In this document: positions 19,666 to 31,054 of the stretch, one piece after another
Layout of the letters: every line of letters begins with the position of its first letter
Position numbering within the stretch: the first letter of the stretch is position 1
Assembly: GCF_947497025.1 (NCBI RefSeq)
Contig: NZ_CANMFC010000001.1
Span: 248,001 to 312,000 of the forward strand
Source: an uncultured Kushneria sp.
GTDB lineage: Bacteria; Pseudomonadota; Gammaproteobacteria; Pseudomonadales; Halomonadaceae
Reading direction: 5' to 3'
Length of the DNA: 64,000 nucleotides
The notes under the pieces: generated by a model
Seen by the model: the letters and a program-made list of their open reading frames with translations, nothing else
Told to the model about the DNA's origin: nothing
Database searches by the model: none
Made by a program: the position numbers and the translations under genes

Positions 19666-21033
19666 GTGCTGACCCTCATAGGCCTTGCCATCATTATCAC
19701 CATCGTGACCCTTTTGCTGTTTGAGAAGGTCATCCCGGTTATCGCGCTCAGCGCCATTCCCTTCGTTGGCGCGCTGCTGGCCGGTTTTGGCATCAGTGAG
19801 ATATCGGAATTTTTTCAGCAGGGCGTGACCAAGGTGGCCGGCGTTGCCTTCATGTTCATGTTCGCCATCCTTTTCTTTTCGGTCATGAAAGAGCGCGGGC
19901 TTTTTGATCCGCTGATTACCGGCATGGTGAAGTTGACCCGTGGCAACGTGGTGGCCGTGGCGGTCATGACGGCGCTGGTGGCTGCCTGTGTGCATCTGGA
20001 CGGGGCCGGTGCAGCCACCTTCCTGATCGTGTTGCCGGCGCTGATCCCGCTCTATCGTCGACTGGGCATGAACCCCTATCTAATGCTGACCCTGATGGCG
20101 ACCAGCATGGGTCTTTTGAACATGGTGCCCTGGGGTGGCCCGATTGGACGGGCTGCCGCCGTCACCAATATCTCTCCCGACGAGCTCTGGCACGGGCTGA
20201 TTCCGGTACAGCTGATCGGTGTAGGGCTGGCCGTGACTGGCGCGGCGCTGCTGGGGCTGCGTGAAAAGCGTCAAATCCAGGCCGCCGGCGGGGTAGAAGC
20301 CGCCATCGCACGTCACTATCCACCGGGCAGCAGCACGGATATTGCTTCCAATGGCACGGCCGCCGCCAATGAGACTTCCCACGACAGCGACCATGAACAA
20401 GAACCTGATACGCGTCACGGCATGCCGCGCTTTTACTGGATCAACGCGGCGCTGACGCTGGTCACGGTCGTGTCGCTGGCGCTGGGGCTGATGGCACCGG
20501 CCTATATCTTCATGCTGTCGCTGTCGGTGGCACTGCTGCTCAACTATCCGAGCCTGTCGGCGCAGTCACGCGTCATCACGCGCTACGCGCCGCAGGCGTT
20601 CAACATGGGGGCGATCATTGCTGCAGCCGGGGCCTTTCTGGGCATTCTCAACGGCACGGGCATGCTGGAGTCGATCGCGCTGGATGTGACGCACGTGCTG
20701 CCGGGCCAGGCCGTGGGCGTGCTGCATATTCTCGTGGGCATCATGGGGGTACCGCTGGAGCTTCTGACCAGTACCGATGCCTACTACTTCGCGCTGCTGC
20801 CGGTCATTCAGCAGATTACGGCCAGTGCCGGGGTAGATCCGATCTCGGTGGCCCACGCCATGTCGATCGGTAGCATCGTGGGCACCTTTATCAGCCCGTT
20901 CTCACCGGCGCTGTGGCTGGCGCTGGGGCTGGCCGGTCTCGAGATGGGACGCTATATCCGCTATGCCTTCCTCTATCTATGGGGATTCAGCCTGATCATG
21001 ATGGTGGTGGGCTACCTGTTTGGTCTGTATTGA
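19666..21033 (+). CDS. CitMHS-family citrate (metal-citrate/proton) transporter
   Basis: Inner-membrane carrier with about 11-12 hydrophobic segments, 455 residues from GTG 19666. That start has GGAGAGG six bases upstream and gives VLTLIGLAIIITIVTLLLF; an earlier in-frame start would add a hydrophilic lead. Family features are VHLDGAGAATFLI, VPWGGPIGRAA, and the central hydrophilic loop (about residues 215-255, His/Asp/Asn-rich). CitMHS proteins such as CitM and CitH of Bacillus carry metal-citrate complexes. It is a single gene inserted between aroB and gltB, positions normally joined through damX in Pseudomonas-type genomes. Confidence 0.88.
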   Translation: MLTLIGLAIIITIVTLLLFEKVIPVIALSAIPFVGALLAGFGISEISEFFQQGVTKVAGVAFMFMFAILFFSVMKERGLFDPLITGMVKLTRGNVVAVAVMTALVAACVHLDGAGAATFLIVLPALIPLYRRLGMNPYLMLTLMATSMGLLNMVPWGGPIGRAAAVTNISPDELWHGLIPVQLIGVGLAVTGAALLGLREKRQIQAAGGVEAAIARHYPPGSSTDIASNGTAAANETSHDSDHEQEPDTRHGMPRFYWINAALTLVTVVSLALGLMAPAYIFMLSLSVALLLNYPSLSAQSRVITRYAPQAFNMGAIIAAAGAFLGILNGTGMLESIALDVTHVLPGQAVGVLHILVGIMGVPLELLTSTDAYYFALLPVIQQITASAGVDPISVAHAMSIGSIVGTFISPFSPALWLALGLAGLEMGRYIRYAFLYLWGFSLIMMVVGYLFGLY

Positions 21034-21086
21034 AACCGCGCTGCCGGCCATCCTGACGCTGGTGGTTGCATGGCAATGTCTGTTCT

Positions 21087-21114
21087 GGCCCGGAAGTTGT
21101 TTTCCGGGCCTTTT
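21087..21114 (+). terminator. terminator of the CitMHS transporter gene
   Basis: Arms GGCCCGGAA (21087-21095) and TTCCGGGCC (21102-21110) with a six-base loop and a TTTT tail, 54 bases after the stop. Confidence 0.85.
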
Positions 21115-21514
21115 ACGTCAGGGAGGGAGGTCGCGTGACGGCAGGGTGAAAACCAAAAAAGGCATGGGTCATGCACAAACGGCATGGGGTTGGTCGCCCT
21201 TTTATAGGGCGTTGAACGACTTTCGGCATCATTGAGGTGCAGGCCTAACGTCTTGAGAAGACAGTCTTTTTTATCAGATGGGGAACGTAACTCTTCGAAA
21301 TGGAGCCGTTTTTTCCAAAACTCGGAGGGCGGCAGGGGGTTTGCCTCACGGGCCGTCTATCGTATGCTCGAAGCAGCTCTTTTCCCACCTCGGGCGCTCA
21401 AGAGGCGCTGTTTGAAATAAAAATAACCGATTAGAGTATCCTTCTTTTAGACCCATTACAACCGTGTCAATTTCTTGATGCTTCGCTTTTTAGCGTTTAC
21501 GGAGAGGCATGTTC
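21115..21514 (+). promoter_or_regulatory. 400-base leader/promoter region of gltBD
   Basis: No gene is supported here. The right half becomes AT-rich (21415-21445) and holds a possible -35 TTGAAA (21412-21417) with a weak TATCCT (21437-21442) at 19-base spacing. GGAGAGG (21501-21507) is the gltB ribosome site. I see no recognisable riboswitch. Confidence 0.35.
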
Positions 21515-24500
21515 ATGACAAGAGGTCTTCATCGGCCCGACGAGTTCCGAGACAACTGCGGTTTCGGCCTGATCGCTCACATGGAAGGGCAGTCAAGCCA
21601 CGACCTGCTGGCCACCGCCATTGAATCCCTGACCTGCATGACGCACCGCGGTGGTATCAACGCCGATGGCAGGACCGGTGACGGCTGTGGCCTGCTGCTG
21701 GGCATGCCGACAGGATTCATGCGCGACATTGCCCGGGAGTCACTGCAGGCAGAATTGGGCGACAATTTCGCCGTGGGCGTGGTGTTCTTCCCCGACGACG
21801 ACGACCGTGAAATGAAAGCGCGGGGCGTTGTCGAGGAAGAACTCGCCGCCCGCGGCCTTGCGTTTCACGGCTGGCGCGATGTGCCGGTAGACGACAGCGT
21901 CTGCGGGCCGCTGGCGCAGTCGTGCATGCCGCGCATTCGCCAGATGTTCGTGTCACCGGCCAGCGGTCGTGACAGCGACCTCGACTTCAATGTCGATCTG
22001 TACATGGCGCGCCGGTTTGCCGAGCAAAAGCTCAAGCGCGAGGAAGAGTTCTACGTCTGCTCGCTCTCCTCGAAGGTCGTCTCCTACAAGGGTCTGATGA
22101 TGCCGGCGGATCTGCCGACCTTCTATCACGACCTGGGCGATGAGCGCATGGAGACCTCGATCTGCGTCTTCCACCAGCGCTTTTCGACCAATACGGCACC
22201 GCGCTGGCCGCTGGCCCAGCCGTTTCGCTTTCTCGCCCACAATGGTGAAATCAACACCATCGAGGCCAACCGCAGCTGGGCCAATTCCCGCAAGGAGAGC
22301 TTTACCACCGAGCGCCTCAAGGAGATTGCCGGCCTGGATGAGGTGGTCAATACCACCGGTTCCGACTCCTCCAGCATGGACAACATGCTCGAGCTGCTGC
22401 TGACCGGCGGCATGGAGCTTTACCGCGCCGTACGCCTGATGGTGCCGCCGGCGTGGCAGAACGTCGAGACCATGGACAGCGAGCTGCGTGCCTTTTACGA
22501 ATACAACTCCATGCATATGGAGGCCTGGGACGGCCCGGCCGGTATCGTGCTGACCGACGGTCGCCACGCCGTGTGCATGCTCGACCGTAACGGCCTGCGC
22601 CCGGCCCGCTGGGTGATCACCGACAACGGCTACATCACGCTCGCCTCCGAAATCGGCGTGTGGAACTATCCCAGCGGGTCGGTCGTGGCCAAGGGGCGCG
22701 TGGGTCCGGGGCAGATCCTGTCGGTGGATACCCATACCGGCGAGGTGCTGCATACCCGCGATGTCGATGACAAGCTCAAGCGCGCTTATCCCTACAAGCG
22801 CTGGTTGAAGGAAAATGCCCACTATCTGGAGTCGGCGCTGACCGAGCTGGCGCAGTTCCAGCCGGTGGACGAAGGTCAGCTTCTGGCGATGGAGAAGATG
22901 TTTCTCGTCACCAACGAGGAGCGTGATCAGGTGCTGCGGCCGCTGGCCGAGACCGGCCAGGAAGCAGTCGGCTCGATGGGCGATGACACACCCATGGCCG
23001 TGCTGTCGCGTCAGCCGCGGCTTTTGAGCGACTTTTTCCGTCAGAAGTTTGCCCAGGTGACCAACCCGCCGATCGACCCGCTGCGTGAAGCGATCGTGAT
23101 GTCGCTGGAGACCTGTCTGGGTGCCGAGCGCAGCGTGTTTGAAGCCACGCCCGAGCATGCCCATCGACTGATTCTGACCACGCCGGTGCTGTCACCGCGC
23201 AAGTTCACGGCGCTGACCGAACATGACGATCCGGTCTTTGCCAGCTGTCGCCTGCCGATGATGTATGACGGTGAGTCGATGAGCCTGAAAGAGGCCATCG
23301 TGCATCTGCGTCAGCAGGCCGAAGAGCGGGCGCGCGCCGGTTGCGTGGTGCTGGTGCTTTCCGACAACGGTCTTGAGAAGGGTCAGCTGCCGATCCATCC
23401 GGCACTGGCCGTAGGCGCCGTGCACCAGCATCTGGGTCGTCTGGCCCTGCGGCCGCGCGTCAACCTCGTGGTCGAGACCGGCTATGCCCGGGACGCCCAC
23501 CAGATGGCGGTGCTCTTTGGCGTTGGCGCCACGGCGGTCTATCCGTGGCTGGCCTATCAGACCATGGCGGACATGTACCGCACCGGCGAGCTGACCGGTA
23601 ATCCGGCGGATGGTCGCGAGAACTATCGTCGCGGCCTGCAAAAGGGGCTGTTCAAGATCCTCTCCAAGATGGGGATCTCTCACATCGCCTCCTACCGCGG
23701 CTCGCAGCAGTTCGAAGCCGTGGGGCTGTCTTCCGAGATCATGGATCTGTGCTTTCATGGCATGGCCTCGCGCATTGAAGGCACCGGCTTTGCCGAGCTG
23801 CAGCTTCAGCAGGAGCTGCTGGCCCGGGATGCGTGGACGGCGCGCAAGCCGATCCGACAGGGCGGTATCTATCGCTATGTCCACGGCCACGAGTATCACG
23901 CCTACAACCCGGACGTGGTCAAAAAGCTGCAGGAAGCCGTGCAGGAAGGCAGCTTCGAGAAGTGGAAGGTGTTCGCGGCACTGGTCAACGAGCGCCCGGT
24001 GGCGACCATCCGCGACATGCTCAGGCTCAAGGCCAGTGCCGAGCCGGTTGATTTGAGCGAGGTCGAGCCGGTGGAAAACCTGCTGCCGCGCTTTGACAGT
24101 GCCGGCATGTCGCTTGGTGCGCTCTCGCCCGAGGCGCACGAGTCGCTGGCTCAGGCCATGAACGAGGCGGGGGGACGCTCCAACTCCGGTGAAGGCGGGG
24201 AGGATCCCGCACGTTACGGCACGATTCGCTCGTCCAAGATCAAGCAGATCGCCTCCGGGCGCTTTGGCGTGACGCCGGCCTATCTGGTCAACGCCGAAGT
24301 CATGCAGATCAAGGTCGCCCAGGGCGCCAAGCCCGGTGAGGGCGGGCAGCTGCCAGGGGGCAAGGTCAACGCGCTGATTGCCAGGCTGCGCTACGCCGTG
24401 CCCGGTGTGACGCTGATCTCGCCGCCGCCGCATCATGACATCTATTCGATCGAGGATCTGGCCCAGCTGATCTTTGACCTGAAGCAGGTCAATCCGGCCG

Positions 24501-25969
24501 GGCAGGTCTCGGTCAAACTGGTGTCCGAGCCCGGCATCGGCACCATTGCCACCGGCGTAGCCAAGGCCTACGCCGACCTGATCACGGTGTCGGGTTATGA
24601 CGGCGGCACCGCGGCCAGCCCGCTGACCTCGATCAAGCATGCCGGCTCGCCCTGGGAGCTGGGTCTGCCCGAGGTGCATCAGGCCCTGCGCATCAACGGC
24701 ATGCGTGGTCGGATTCGCCTGCAGACCGACGGCGGCCTGAAAACCGGGCTGGACGTCATCAAGGCCGCGATTCTGGGGGCCGAAAGCTTCGGCTTTGGCA
24801 CCGCGCCGATGGTGGCACTCGGGTGCAAGTACCTGCGGATCTGCCACCTCAACAACTGTGCTACCGGTGTCGCCACCCAGCATCAGGGCCTGCGTGACGA
24901 GCATTTCCGAGGCACGGTGGACATGGTCAGGAACTACTTCCGCTTCATCGCCGAGGAAGTACGCGAGCTGATGGCCATGCTGGGCGTACGCCAGTTGACC
25001 GATCTGATCGGGCGGGTGGATCTGCTCGAAAAGATCGAGGGCGAGACCCGCTCCCAGCGCGCGCTCGAGTTCGAATCGCTTCTTTATAACGATTTCGTCC
25101 CGGACGATGCGCCGCAGTTCTGCCAGGTAGAGCGCAACGTGCCTCACGATGGCGGTGAGAAGAACCTCGAGATCATGGCGCTCACGCGTGAGGCGCTCGA
25201 GGCGCAAAGCGGCGGCGAGTTCCATCTCACCACCACCAACTGCGACCGCTCGATTGGCGCCACGCTCTCGGGCGCCATCGCCAAGCGCTACGGCGAGGCA
25301 GGCCTTGAAGATGCGCCGATCACGCTGCGTCTCAAGGGCGTGGCCGGCCAGAGCTTTGGCGTGTGGAACGCCCGCGGGCTCAACATGTATCTCGAAGGGG
25401 ATGCCAACGACTACGTCGGCAAGGGCATGAACGGCGGCAGACTGATCATCACCCCGCCGAAGGACAGCCGTTTCGAAAGCCGCCATACGGCGATCATCGG
25501 CAACACCTGTCTGTATGGTGCGACCGGCGGCACACTTTATGCGGCGGGCACGGCCGGCGAGCGCTTTGCGGTCCGTAACTCCGGGGCCTTTGCGGTGATT
25601 GAAGGTGCCGGCGATCACTGCTGTGAGTACATGACCGGTGGCGTGGTCACGGTGCTGGGCAGGACCGGGCTCAATTTCGGGGCCGGCATGACCGGCGGCT
25701 TTGCCTTTGTCCTCGATCTGGATCGCGAGTTCGTGGACAGCTACAACCATGAGCTGGTCGAGATTCAGCGCGTCAACACCGAGTACATGGAAGCCTATCG
25801 GCGCTATCTGCGTGAAACGCTTGAGGCGTATGTTGCTGAAACCGGGTCCGCCTGGGGGCAGGAGATCCTTGAGGATTTCACCGAATTTGTCCGCTATTTC
25901 TGGCTGGTGAAGCCCAAGGCCGCAAGCCTTGGAACCCTTCTGGCCGAATCCCGCCGCCGGCCCGAGTGA
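21515..25969 (+). CDS. gltB: glutamate synthase (NADPH) large subunit
   Basis: Makes two glutamates from glutamine and 2-oxoglutarate with GltD. Of two nearby ATGs, 21515 sits seven bases after GGAGAGG while 21509 is too close, so 21515 is favoured ([11 protein letters not shown]). The N-terminal nucleophile cysteine lies in [14 protein letters not shown] and would be exposed by propeptide removal. Next come the glutaminase domain (about residues 20-430), a central domain, the FMN synthase domain ([26 protein letters not shown]), the 3Fe-4S cysteines in [15 protein letters not shown], and the C-terminal GXGXG beta-helix. 1484 residues, full length, followed by gltD after 13 bases. Confidence 0.98.
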   Translation: MTRGLHRPDEFRDNCGFGLIAHMEGQSSHDLLATAIESLTCMTHRGGINADGRTGDGCGLLLGMPTGFMRDIARESLQAELGDNFAVGVVFFPDDDDREMKARGVVEEELAARGLAFHGWRDVPVDDSVCGPLAQSCMPRIRQMFVSPASGRDSDLDFNVDLYMARRFAEQKLKREEEFYVCSLSSKVVSYKGLMMPADLPTFYHDLGDERMETSICVFHQRFSTNTAPRWPLAQPFRFLAHNGEINTIEANRSWANSRKESFTTERLKEIAGLDEVVNTTGSDSSSMDNMLELLLTGGMELYRAVRLMVPPAWQNVETMDSELRAFYEYNSMHMEAWDGPAGIVLTDGRHAVCMLDRNGLRPARWVITDNGYITLASEIGVWNYPSGSVVAKGRVGPGQILSVDTHTGEVLHTRDVDDKLKRAYPYKRWLKENAHYLESALTELAQFQPVDEGQLLAMEKMFLVTNEERDQVLRPLAETGQEAVGSMGDDTPMAVLSRQPRLLSDFFRQKFAQVTNPPIDPLREAIVMSLETCLGAERSVFEATPEHAHRLILTTPVLSPRKFTALTEHDDPVFASCRLPMMYDGESMSLKEAIVHLRQQAEERARAGCVVLVLSDNGLEKGQLPIHPALAVGAVHQHLGRLALRPRVNLVVETGYARDAHQMAVLFGVGATAVYPWLAYQTMADMYRTGELTGNPADGRENYRRGLQKGLFKILSKMGISHIASYRGSQQFEAVGLSSEIMDLCFHGMASRIEGTGFAELQLQQELLARDAWTARKPIRQGGIYRYVHGHEYHAYNPDVVKKLQEAVQEGSFEKWKVFAALVNERPVATIRDMLRLKASAEPVDLSEVEPVENLLPRFDSAGMSLGALSPEAHESLAQAMNEAGGRSNSGEGGEDPARYGTIRSSKIKQIASGRFGVTPAYLVNAEVMQIKVAQGAKPGEGGQLPGGKVNALIARLRYAVPGVTLISPPPHHDIYSIEDLAQLIFDLKQVNPAGQVSVKLVSEPGIGTIATGVAKAYADLITVSGYDGGTAASPLTSIKHAGSPWELGLPEVHQALRINGMRGRIRLQTDGGLKTGLDVIKAAILGAESFGFGTAPMVALGCKYLRICHLNNCATGVATQHQGLRDEHFRGTVDMVRNYFRFIAEEVRELMAMLGVRQLTDLIGRVDLLEKIEGETRSQRALEFESLLYNDFVPDDAPQFCQVERNVPHDGGEKNLEIMALTREALEAQSGGEFHLTTTNCDRSIGATLSGAIAKRYGEAGLEDAPITLRLKGVAGQSFGVWNARGLNMYLEGDANDYVGKGMNGGRLIITPPKDSRFESRHTAIIGNTCLYGATGGTLYAAGTAGERFAVRNSGAFAVIEGAGDHCCEYMTGGVVTVLGRTGLNFGAGMTGGFAFVLDLDREFVDSYNHELVEIQRVNTEYMEAYRRYLRETLEAYVAETGSAWGQEILEDFTEFVRYFWLVKPKAASLGTLLAESRRRPE

Positions 25970-25976
25970 GGAGTGA

Positions 25977-27419
<1,443 letters not shown>

Positions 27420-27440
27420 ACACGACCGGGCAACCTTTCA

Positions 27441-27473
27441 AGGGCGTCGGCAGTCATGTCGACGCCCTTTTTT
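27441..27473 (+). terminator. terminator of gltBD
   Basis: A perfect 9-bp stem (AGGGCGTCG at 27441-27449 with CGACGCCCT at 27460-27468), a ten-base loop and a run of six T's. Confidence 0.93.
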
Positions 27474-27581
27474 GGCTTGAATCCGGACGCGTTTGTGCCC
27501 ATGTCGGTGGTATGTGCGCCCTTGAGTCTATACAGTGGCGCCCTCGCGAGACACTGCAACGAACGAACAAGGGTAACGAAC

Positions 27582-27836
27582 ATGATCAGGCTGGAACGCA
27601 ACATTCTGGATCAGGCCAATCATCATATGCGTGAACTGGAAGATCATGTCATGGGCAACAATGACGGTGACCAGACAAAGGCGCTGGACACCTGCAGCCG
27701 GCTCAAGGCACTGCTGGCGCTGGCCGAGATCCGCGACAGTGGCATGTCCGATGAGTGTGCCGGCATGCTCGAGGAGATCGAGCGCCGCTCAAAGCTGGTA
27801 ATTTCAAAGCTCGATGACAGCCGCCTGAGCATCTAA
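27582..27836 (+). CDS. small hypothetical helical protein
   Basis: An 84-residue acidic protein that I do not recognise. It starts MIRLERNILDQANHHMRELEDHV and reads as mostly amphipathic helix (KALDTCSRLKALLALAEIRD, then MLEEIERRSKLVISKL), with two cysteines and no membrane segment or signal. The start has an AGGG sequence ten bases upstream. Codon use is like that of its neighbours, so I regard it as a real gene. It has its own likely terminator and stands alone between gltBD and the AT-rich patch. No function is proposed. Confidence 0.72.
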   Translation: MIRLERNILDQANHHMRELEDHVMGNNDGDQTKALDTCSRLKALLALAEIRDSGMSDECAGMLEEIERRSKLVISKLDDSRLSI

Positions 27837-27858
27837 AGATTTTGATCGGTTTTTAAAA

Positions 27859-27890
27859 ACGGGCGCCCTGATGATAGGGCGTCTGTTTCT
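27859..27890 (+). terminator. possible terminator after the small helical gene
   Basis: GGCGCCCT (27862-27869) can pair with AGGGCGTC (27876-27883) around a six-base loop, followed by the T-rich TGTTTCTTCT. The tail is interrupted, so this is a moderate call. Confidence 0.5.
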
Positions 27891-27950
27891 TCTGAGATAT
27901 GTGCTTGTGTAAGGATTATTGAGATCCCGTAGCATTGTCTGAAGCCTTTT

Positions 27951-28663
27951 TTAATACTTCTTCAGGATAAAGCGTCCCGTTTCCATCCTTATAGGAACTA
28001 TGGAACTCCTCAGCGCATATTTTAATGCACCAACCAAATATTTTTTGCTGAGTACTTTGATCAGTAATGGGGGTGTTTGTTTGAGGCAATAACTTTCTAC
28101 GCTTAAATAGCCCCTCGGGCTGGTTGTATATCCCGCCTCTGATATTTTAGAGTCAAGCTCTTGAAGCTTTTTTTCGTTTTCTATAAATCTCCTGTTAGTT
28201 TCTTGTTCTAGCCTTTCTCTCTCGTTTATTTCTCCTAGCAAAAGCTCAACGGCTCTTTTTAGTTCGTTACTATCTTCCTTTAAAGGCGGAGGATAAGTTC
28301 CATATTTTTGTATTGAGGGTAAAACATCATGTAATACCCATCGTTGGAATTTTTTGCAAGCGGGGCTCTTGTCAGCAAGTATGATTCTGAATAACCCTGG
28401 TTGAGTTACATACTGAACGGGATCTTTTTGGCTGTCATCACGTATGAATGCCCGCTCATCATCTTCGAGTGAATGTATTATTGCTTTAGTTAGGCCAGGC
28501 CAGTAAGTCCCGATTTTTCACCATCTTTAGCTATTTGGGTATTGCGGGCAGCAAGTAATTTGACGATATCTGCCAGGCAGAATAATATCTCCTCTTTTTG
28601 ATAAATTGTTCTTATATGCTCTCCACCATCCGGGTATGCCAGTATAAGGCTAGATTGTTCCAC
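27951..28663 (-). pseudogene. Bro-N antirepressor-like phage gene, frameshifted
   Basis: A GTG start at 28663 (GAGG five bases upstream) opens VEQSSLILAYPDGGEH and reads to codon 50; the frame then closes at a TAA ten codons on. Adding one base in the A5 run at 28518-28514 restores a continuous 237-residue protein. It reads through GTYWPGLTKAIIHSLEDDE, VTQPGLFRIILADKSP and CKKFQRWVLHDVLPSIQKYG, the hallmark of the Bro-N domain of phage antirepressors, then a coiled coil (about 130-160) and a C-terminal domain ending RFILKKY. The patch is clearly more AT-rich than its surroundings, which suggests transfer. It may be a true pseudogene or a homopolymer sequencing error. Nothing else phage-like adjoins it. 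Confidence 0.8.
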
Positions 28664-28704
28664 AGTGACCTCAATAACCGAAAGCGTTGAATGATAATCT
28701 ACTT

Positions 28705-28710
28705 ATTATA
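28705..28710 (-). promoter_or_regulatory. extended -10 promoter of the Bro-N gene
   Basis: On the minus strand TGATATAAT gives a perfect TATAAT (28710-28705) with the TGn extension, about 42 bases before the GTG start. There is no good -35; the position it would occupy falls within the neighbouring inverted repeat. Confidence 0.6.
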
Positions 28711-28715
28711 TCAGC

Positions 28716-28747
28716 AAAAATGCACAACATGCTGAACATGTTGTGCA
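28716..28747 (-). terminator. 11-bp perfect inverted repeat with T-tract: terminator of the upstream oxidoreductase or operator of the Bro gene
   Basis: TGCACAACATG (28721-28731) and CATGTTGTGCA (28737-28747) are perfectly complementary around five bases. On the minus strand the hairpin runs into TTTTT (28720-28716), which suits termination of the oxidoreductase gene ending at 28782. The same repeat covers the -35 region of the Bro promoter, so operator use is also possible. Confidence 0.6.
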
Positions 28748-28781
28748 CTGTATATGGTGTAGCTCTGCCTATTGGGACTTG

Positions 28782-29978
28782 CTATGCAATCTCGATGCGA
28801 CCCTTGAGCGTTTCTTCGCTCTGCTCCGAGGGGGCGGCCAGAACCTGCCGCGCCTCATCGAGCTTGTCCGGGTCCATGTTGAGCTGCAGCACGCCCTTGA
28901 CCTTTCCGCCCTTCAGGTAATACACCACGCCCTGCTGCTGCGGGCTGGCCCACGCCTCGATGGTCTCAAGCGAGCTGTCGAGCGTGCCGACGGCCTTGTA
29001 GGCCATGTCGAAAACCGTGGAGTAGAAATACGGCGTGTGGTCGTAGGTCTCGCCGCTTCCGGCCATGATGTGGCCCACGGTGACGCCGGACTGATTGGCG
29101 TGATCGACATGCTCGATGCGTTGACGGCCCAGAATCCGGTCCGGATAGCGGGCGATGTCGCCGGCGGCGAAGATGTGCTCATCGGCGGTCTGCAGCCGCT
29201 CGTTGACGACCACGCCGTCATCGACCTCAAGGCCGGCGTTTTCTGCAAGTTCCACGTTGGGGGTCACCCCCAGCCCGAAGACCACCGCATCGGCTTCCAG
29301 CGTGCTGCCGTCATCGAGTGACAGGGTCACGCGGTCGCCGTGTACCCGGCCGGTGTCGACGCGGCGGCCACCCTGTAGCGTCACGCCCTGATCCAGATAG
29401 GTCTGATGAAAGCGGCTGGCCAGCGAGAGCGGAAACATCCTGCTGCCGAGCACTTCCTCGGGGGAGACCAGTGTGACTCGGGTGTCGTTTTGCACCAGCG
29501 CTGCAGCAATTTCGGTGCCGATATAGCTGCCGCCCACGACCACGATATGACGCTGGCCGCTTGAAAGTTCGCGCAGGCGGTCGTAGTCGCGCACGGTGCG
29601 AAAATAGAGCACGCGCTCGCCGGCCGGCAGAGCATCCAGCGTCACGGGGGTGCCGCCGGTGGCCAGCAGCAGTTTGCCGTAGCCGTACACCTCACCCGAG
29701 ACCGTCATCACGGTCTTCTCGTCGCGATCAATGCTCTGGACGCGCGTGTCGGTGTACAGCGTGGTGTGGTCATCCTGCTCCGGCTGCATCCAGATCTTGT
29801 CATAAGTGAAGTCGGGATCGGTCCAGAGCTTTTTGGAAAGGGCGGGACGGGTGACCGGGCCGTCGGGCTCGGCGCCCAGAATGGCGATGCTGCCGTGCCT
29901 GTCGTGTTCGCGAATGCCGTTGACGGCGTTGGCGGCCACCATGCCGCCCCCGATAATCAGATAATCATGGCGTTGCAT
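28782..29978 (-). CDS. FAD/NAD(P)-dependent oxidoreductase (ferredoxin/rubredoxin reductase type)
   Basis: A 398-residue flavoprotein with two Rossmann motifs: the N-terminal FAD site LIIGGGMVAANAVNGIRE, and the central NAD(P)H site VVVGGSYIGTEIAAAL. The second FAD motif is IFAAGDIARYPD. The C-terminal part (from about 315) resembles the reductase C-domain of AIF/ferredoxin reductases. The start was set at 29978 (MQRHDYL) with GGGAG six bases upstream. No ferredoxin or oxygenase lies beside it, so its electron partner is unknown. It lies 96 bases downstream of rutR on the same strand and might share its transcript. Confidence 0.85.
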   Translation of the reverse strand: MQRHDYLIIGGGMVAANAVNGIREHDRHGSIAILGAEPDGPVTRPALSKKLWTDPDFTYDKIWMQPEQDDHTTLYTDTRVQSIDRDEKTVMTVSGEVYGYGKLLLATGGTPVTLDALPAGERVLYFRTVRDYDRLRELSSGQRHIVVVGGSYIGTEIAAALVQNDTRVTLVSPEEVLGSRMFPLSLASRFHQTYLDQGVTLQGGRRVDTGRVHGDRVTLSLDDGSTLEADAVVFGLGVTPNVELAENAGLEVDDGVVVNERLQTADEHIFAAGDIARYPDRILGRQRIEHVDHANQSGVTVGHIMAGSGETYDHTPYFYSTVFDMAYKAVGTLDSSLETIEAWASPQQQGVVYYLKGGKVKGVLQLNMDPDKLDEARQVLAAPSEQSEETLKGRIEIA

Positions 29979-30074
29979 ATCGACTCCCTGTCGTGAAAGG
30001 CGTTGAGTGCAGTTCCGGCCTCCGGCCTGATGGTTCAAGCGTAGTTCAGGACAGGCGAGCGTGTCGGGCCGCGA

Positions 30075-30734
30075 TCAGGGGTGGCGAGGGATCAGTCCGT
30101 CCATGATCATCGTTTGAAGATTGCTGATTGCCGTCTCCAGAAACTCGGGGTCTGCCAGCGTCTTTCCCGAAATGGCCTTGATCTGGACGGCGAAGTCGGC
30201 GTAGTGCTGCGTGGTGGCCCACAGCAAATAGAACAGGTGCCATGCATCGGTCGTGGCGATGTCCCCCCGCTCGATCCAGTGCTCGATCACACTTGCCTTG
30301 TCATCGACCAGCTCACGCAGGCTGCCCTCCAGCATGGCGCCCAGATGCGGCGCCCCCTGCACCATCTCCAGACAGAAAAGTCGCGAGGCCTCGGCGTGAT
30401 CGCGCGAGAGCTCGAGCTTGAGGCGGATGTAGTGGCGGATGGCGAGCAGGGCATCGGCCTCAGGCTGTAGCGCCTGAAAGGGTGCGATCCAGAGTTCGAG
30501 CATCTCGCTGAGCACCGCGGTATAAAGTGCTTCCTTGGTGGGGTAGTGATAGATCAGGTTGGTCTTGGAAACACCGGCACGTTCGGCCACCTGATCGAGG
30601 CTGGTGCCGTGCAGGCCAAAGCGCGAGAAAAAGTGCAGGGCCGCCTGGCGCATGCCGGCGCGACGTTTCTCGATGGCGCTGCGGCGTTTATCCGGAGCAG
30701 GTCGGGTGTTCTGGCGTGGCAGATCATCGTTCAT
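30075..30734 (-). CDS. rutR: TetR-family regulator, RutR-like
   Basis: DNA-binding repressor similar to RutR, which in E. coli senses uracil/thymine and controls the pyrimidine-degradation operon. The HTH region is GTSLDQVAERAGVSKTNLIYHYPTKEALY; the ligand domain has RLKLELSRDHAEASRLFCLEM, LWATTQHYADFAVQI and TMIMDGLIPR, all close to the E. coli RutR pattern. The start at 30734 gives 219 residues (E. coli 212); in-frame starts slightly upstream are possible because no clear ribosome site is seen. It is divergent from the RutG-like permease, supporting the assignment. Confidence 0.85.
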   Translation of the reverse strand: MNDDLPRQNTRPAPDKRRSAIEKRRAGMRQAALHFFSRFGLHGTSLDQVAERAGVSKTNLIYHYPTKEALYTAVLSEMLELWIAPFQALQPEADALLAIRHYIRLKLELSRDHAEASRLFCLEMVQGAPHLGAMLEGSLRELVDDKASVIEHWIERGDIATTDAWHLFYLLWATTQHYADFAVQIKAISGKTLADPEFLETAISNLQTMIMDGLIPRHP

Positions 30735-30860
30735 CGGGACGTTATTCACCATCGTCTGTAGGGGTCTTACGATATCAGACGTCGGCGTAAAGACTCCCGG
30801 GTCAATTGTCACGTTTATGTGTCCCGACATATACCGTTAAAGGACAAGAGGCCATGGGTT

Positions 30861-30878
30861 GTGAAGTAGATACTTCAC
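30861..30878. promoter_or_regulatory. perfect 8-2-8 palindrome, candidate operator of the rutR/rutG intergenic region
   Basis: GTGAAGTA-GA-TACTTCAC is a perfect inverted repeat with a two-base centre, the same layout as the published RutR site TTGACCAnnTGGTCAA though the bases differ. It lies between the divergent genes, 127 bases from rutR and 177 from rutG. The rest of 30735-31054 shows nothing clear. Confidence 0.5.
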
Positions 30879-31054
30879 CGTTACGCGCAGCGACAGGCGA
30901 TCCTGCCATGCCAGTCTTATAGAGTTCCTGGTGTGCTGCCTGAAAAATCGTCGGCGTCCAGTTCTGTCTTCTATCACAAGGAAGCATCAGGGCGTCCGGG
31001 ACGATAGAATGCGCCACGGATGGCATTCGATGACAAGGCTGGAGTAGACAAGAG

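Noticed and set aside
21115-21514. Leader of gltB examined for a glutamine riboswitch or small RNA
   Set aside because: No recognisable conserved motif or strong hairpin was found by eye.
28687-29321. Plus-strand open frames opposite the oxidoreductase
   Set aside because: Antisense shadows; no ribosome sites, and the oxidoreductase reads normally on the minus strand.
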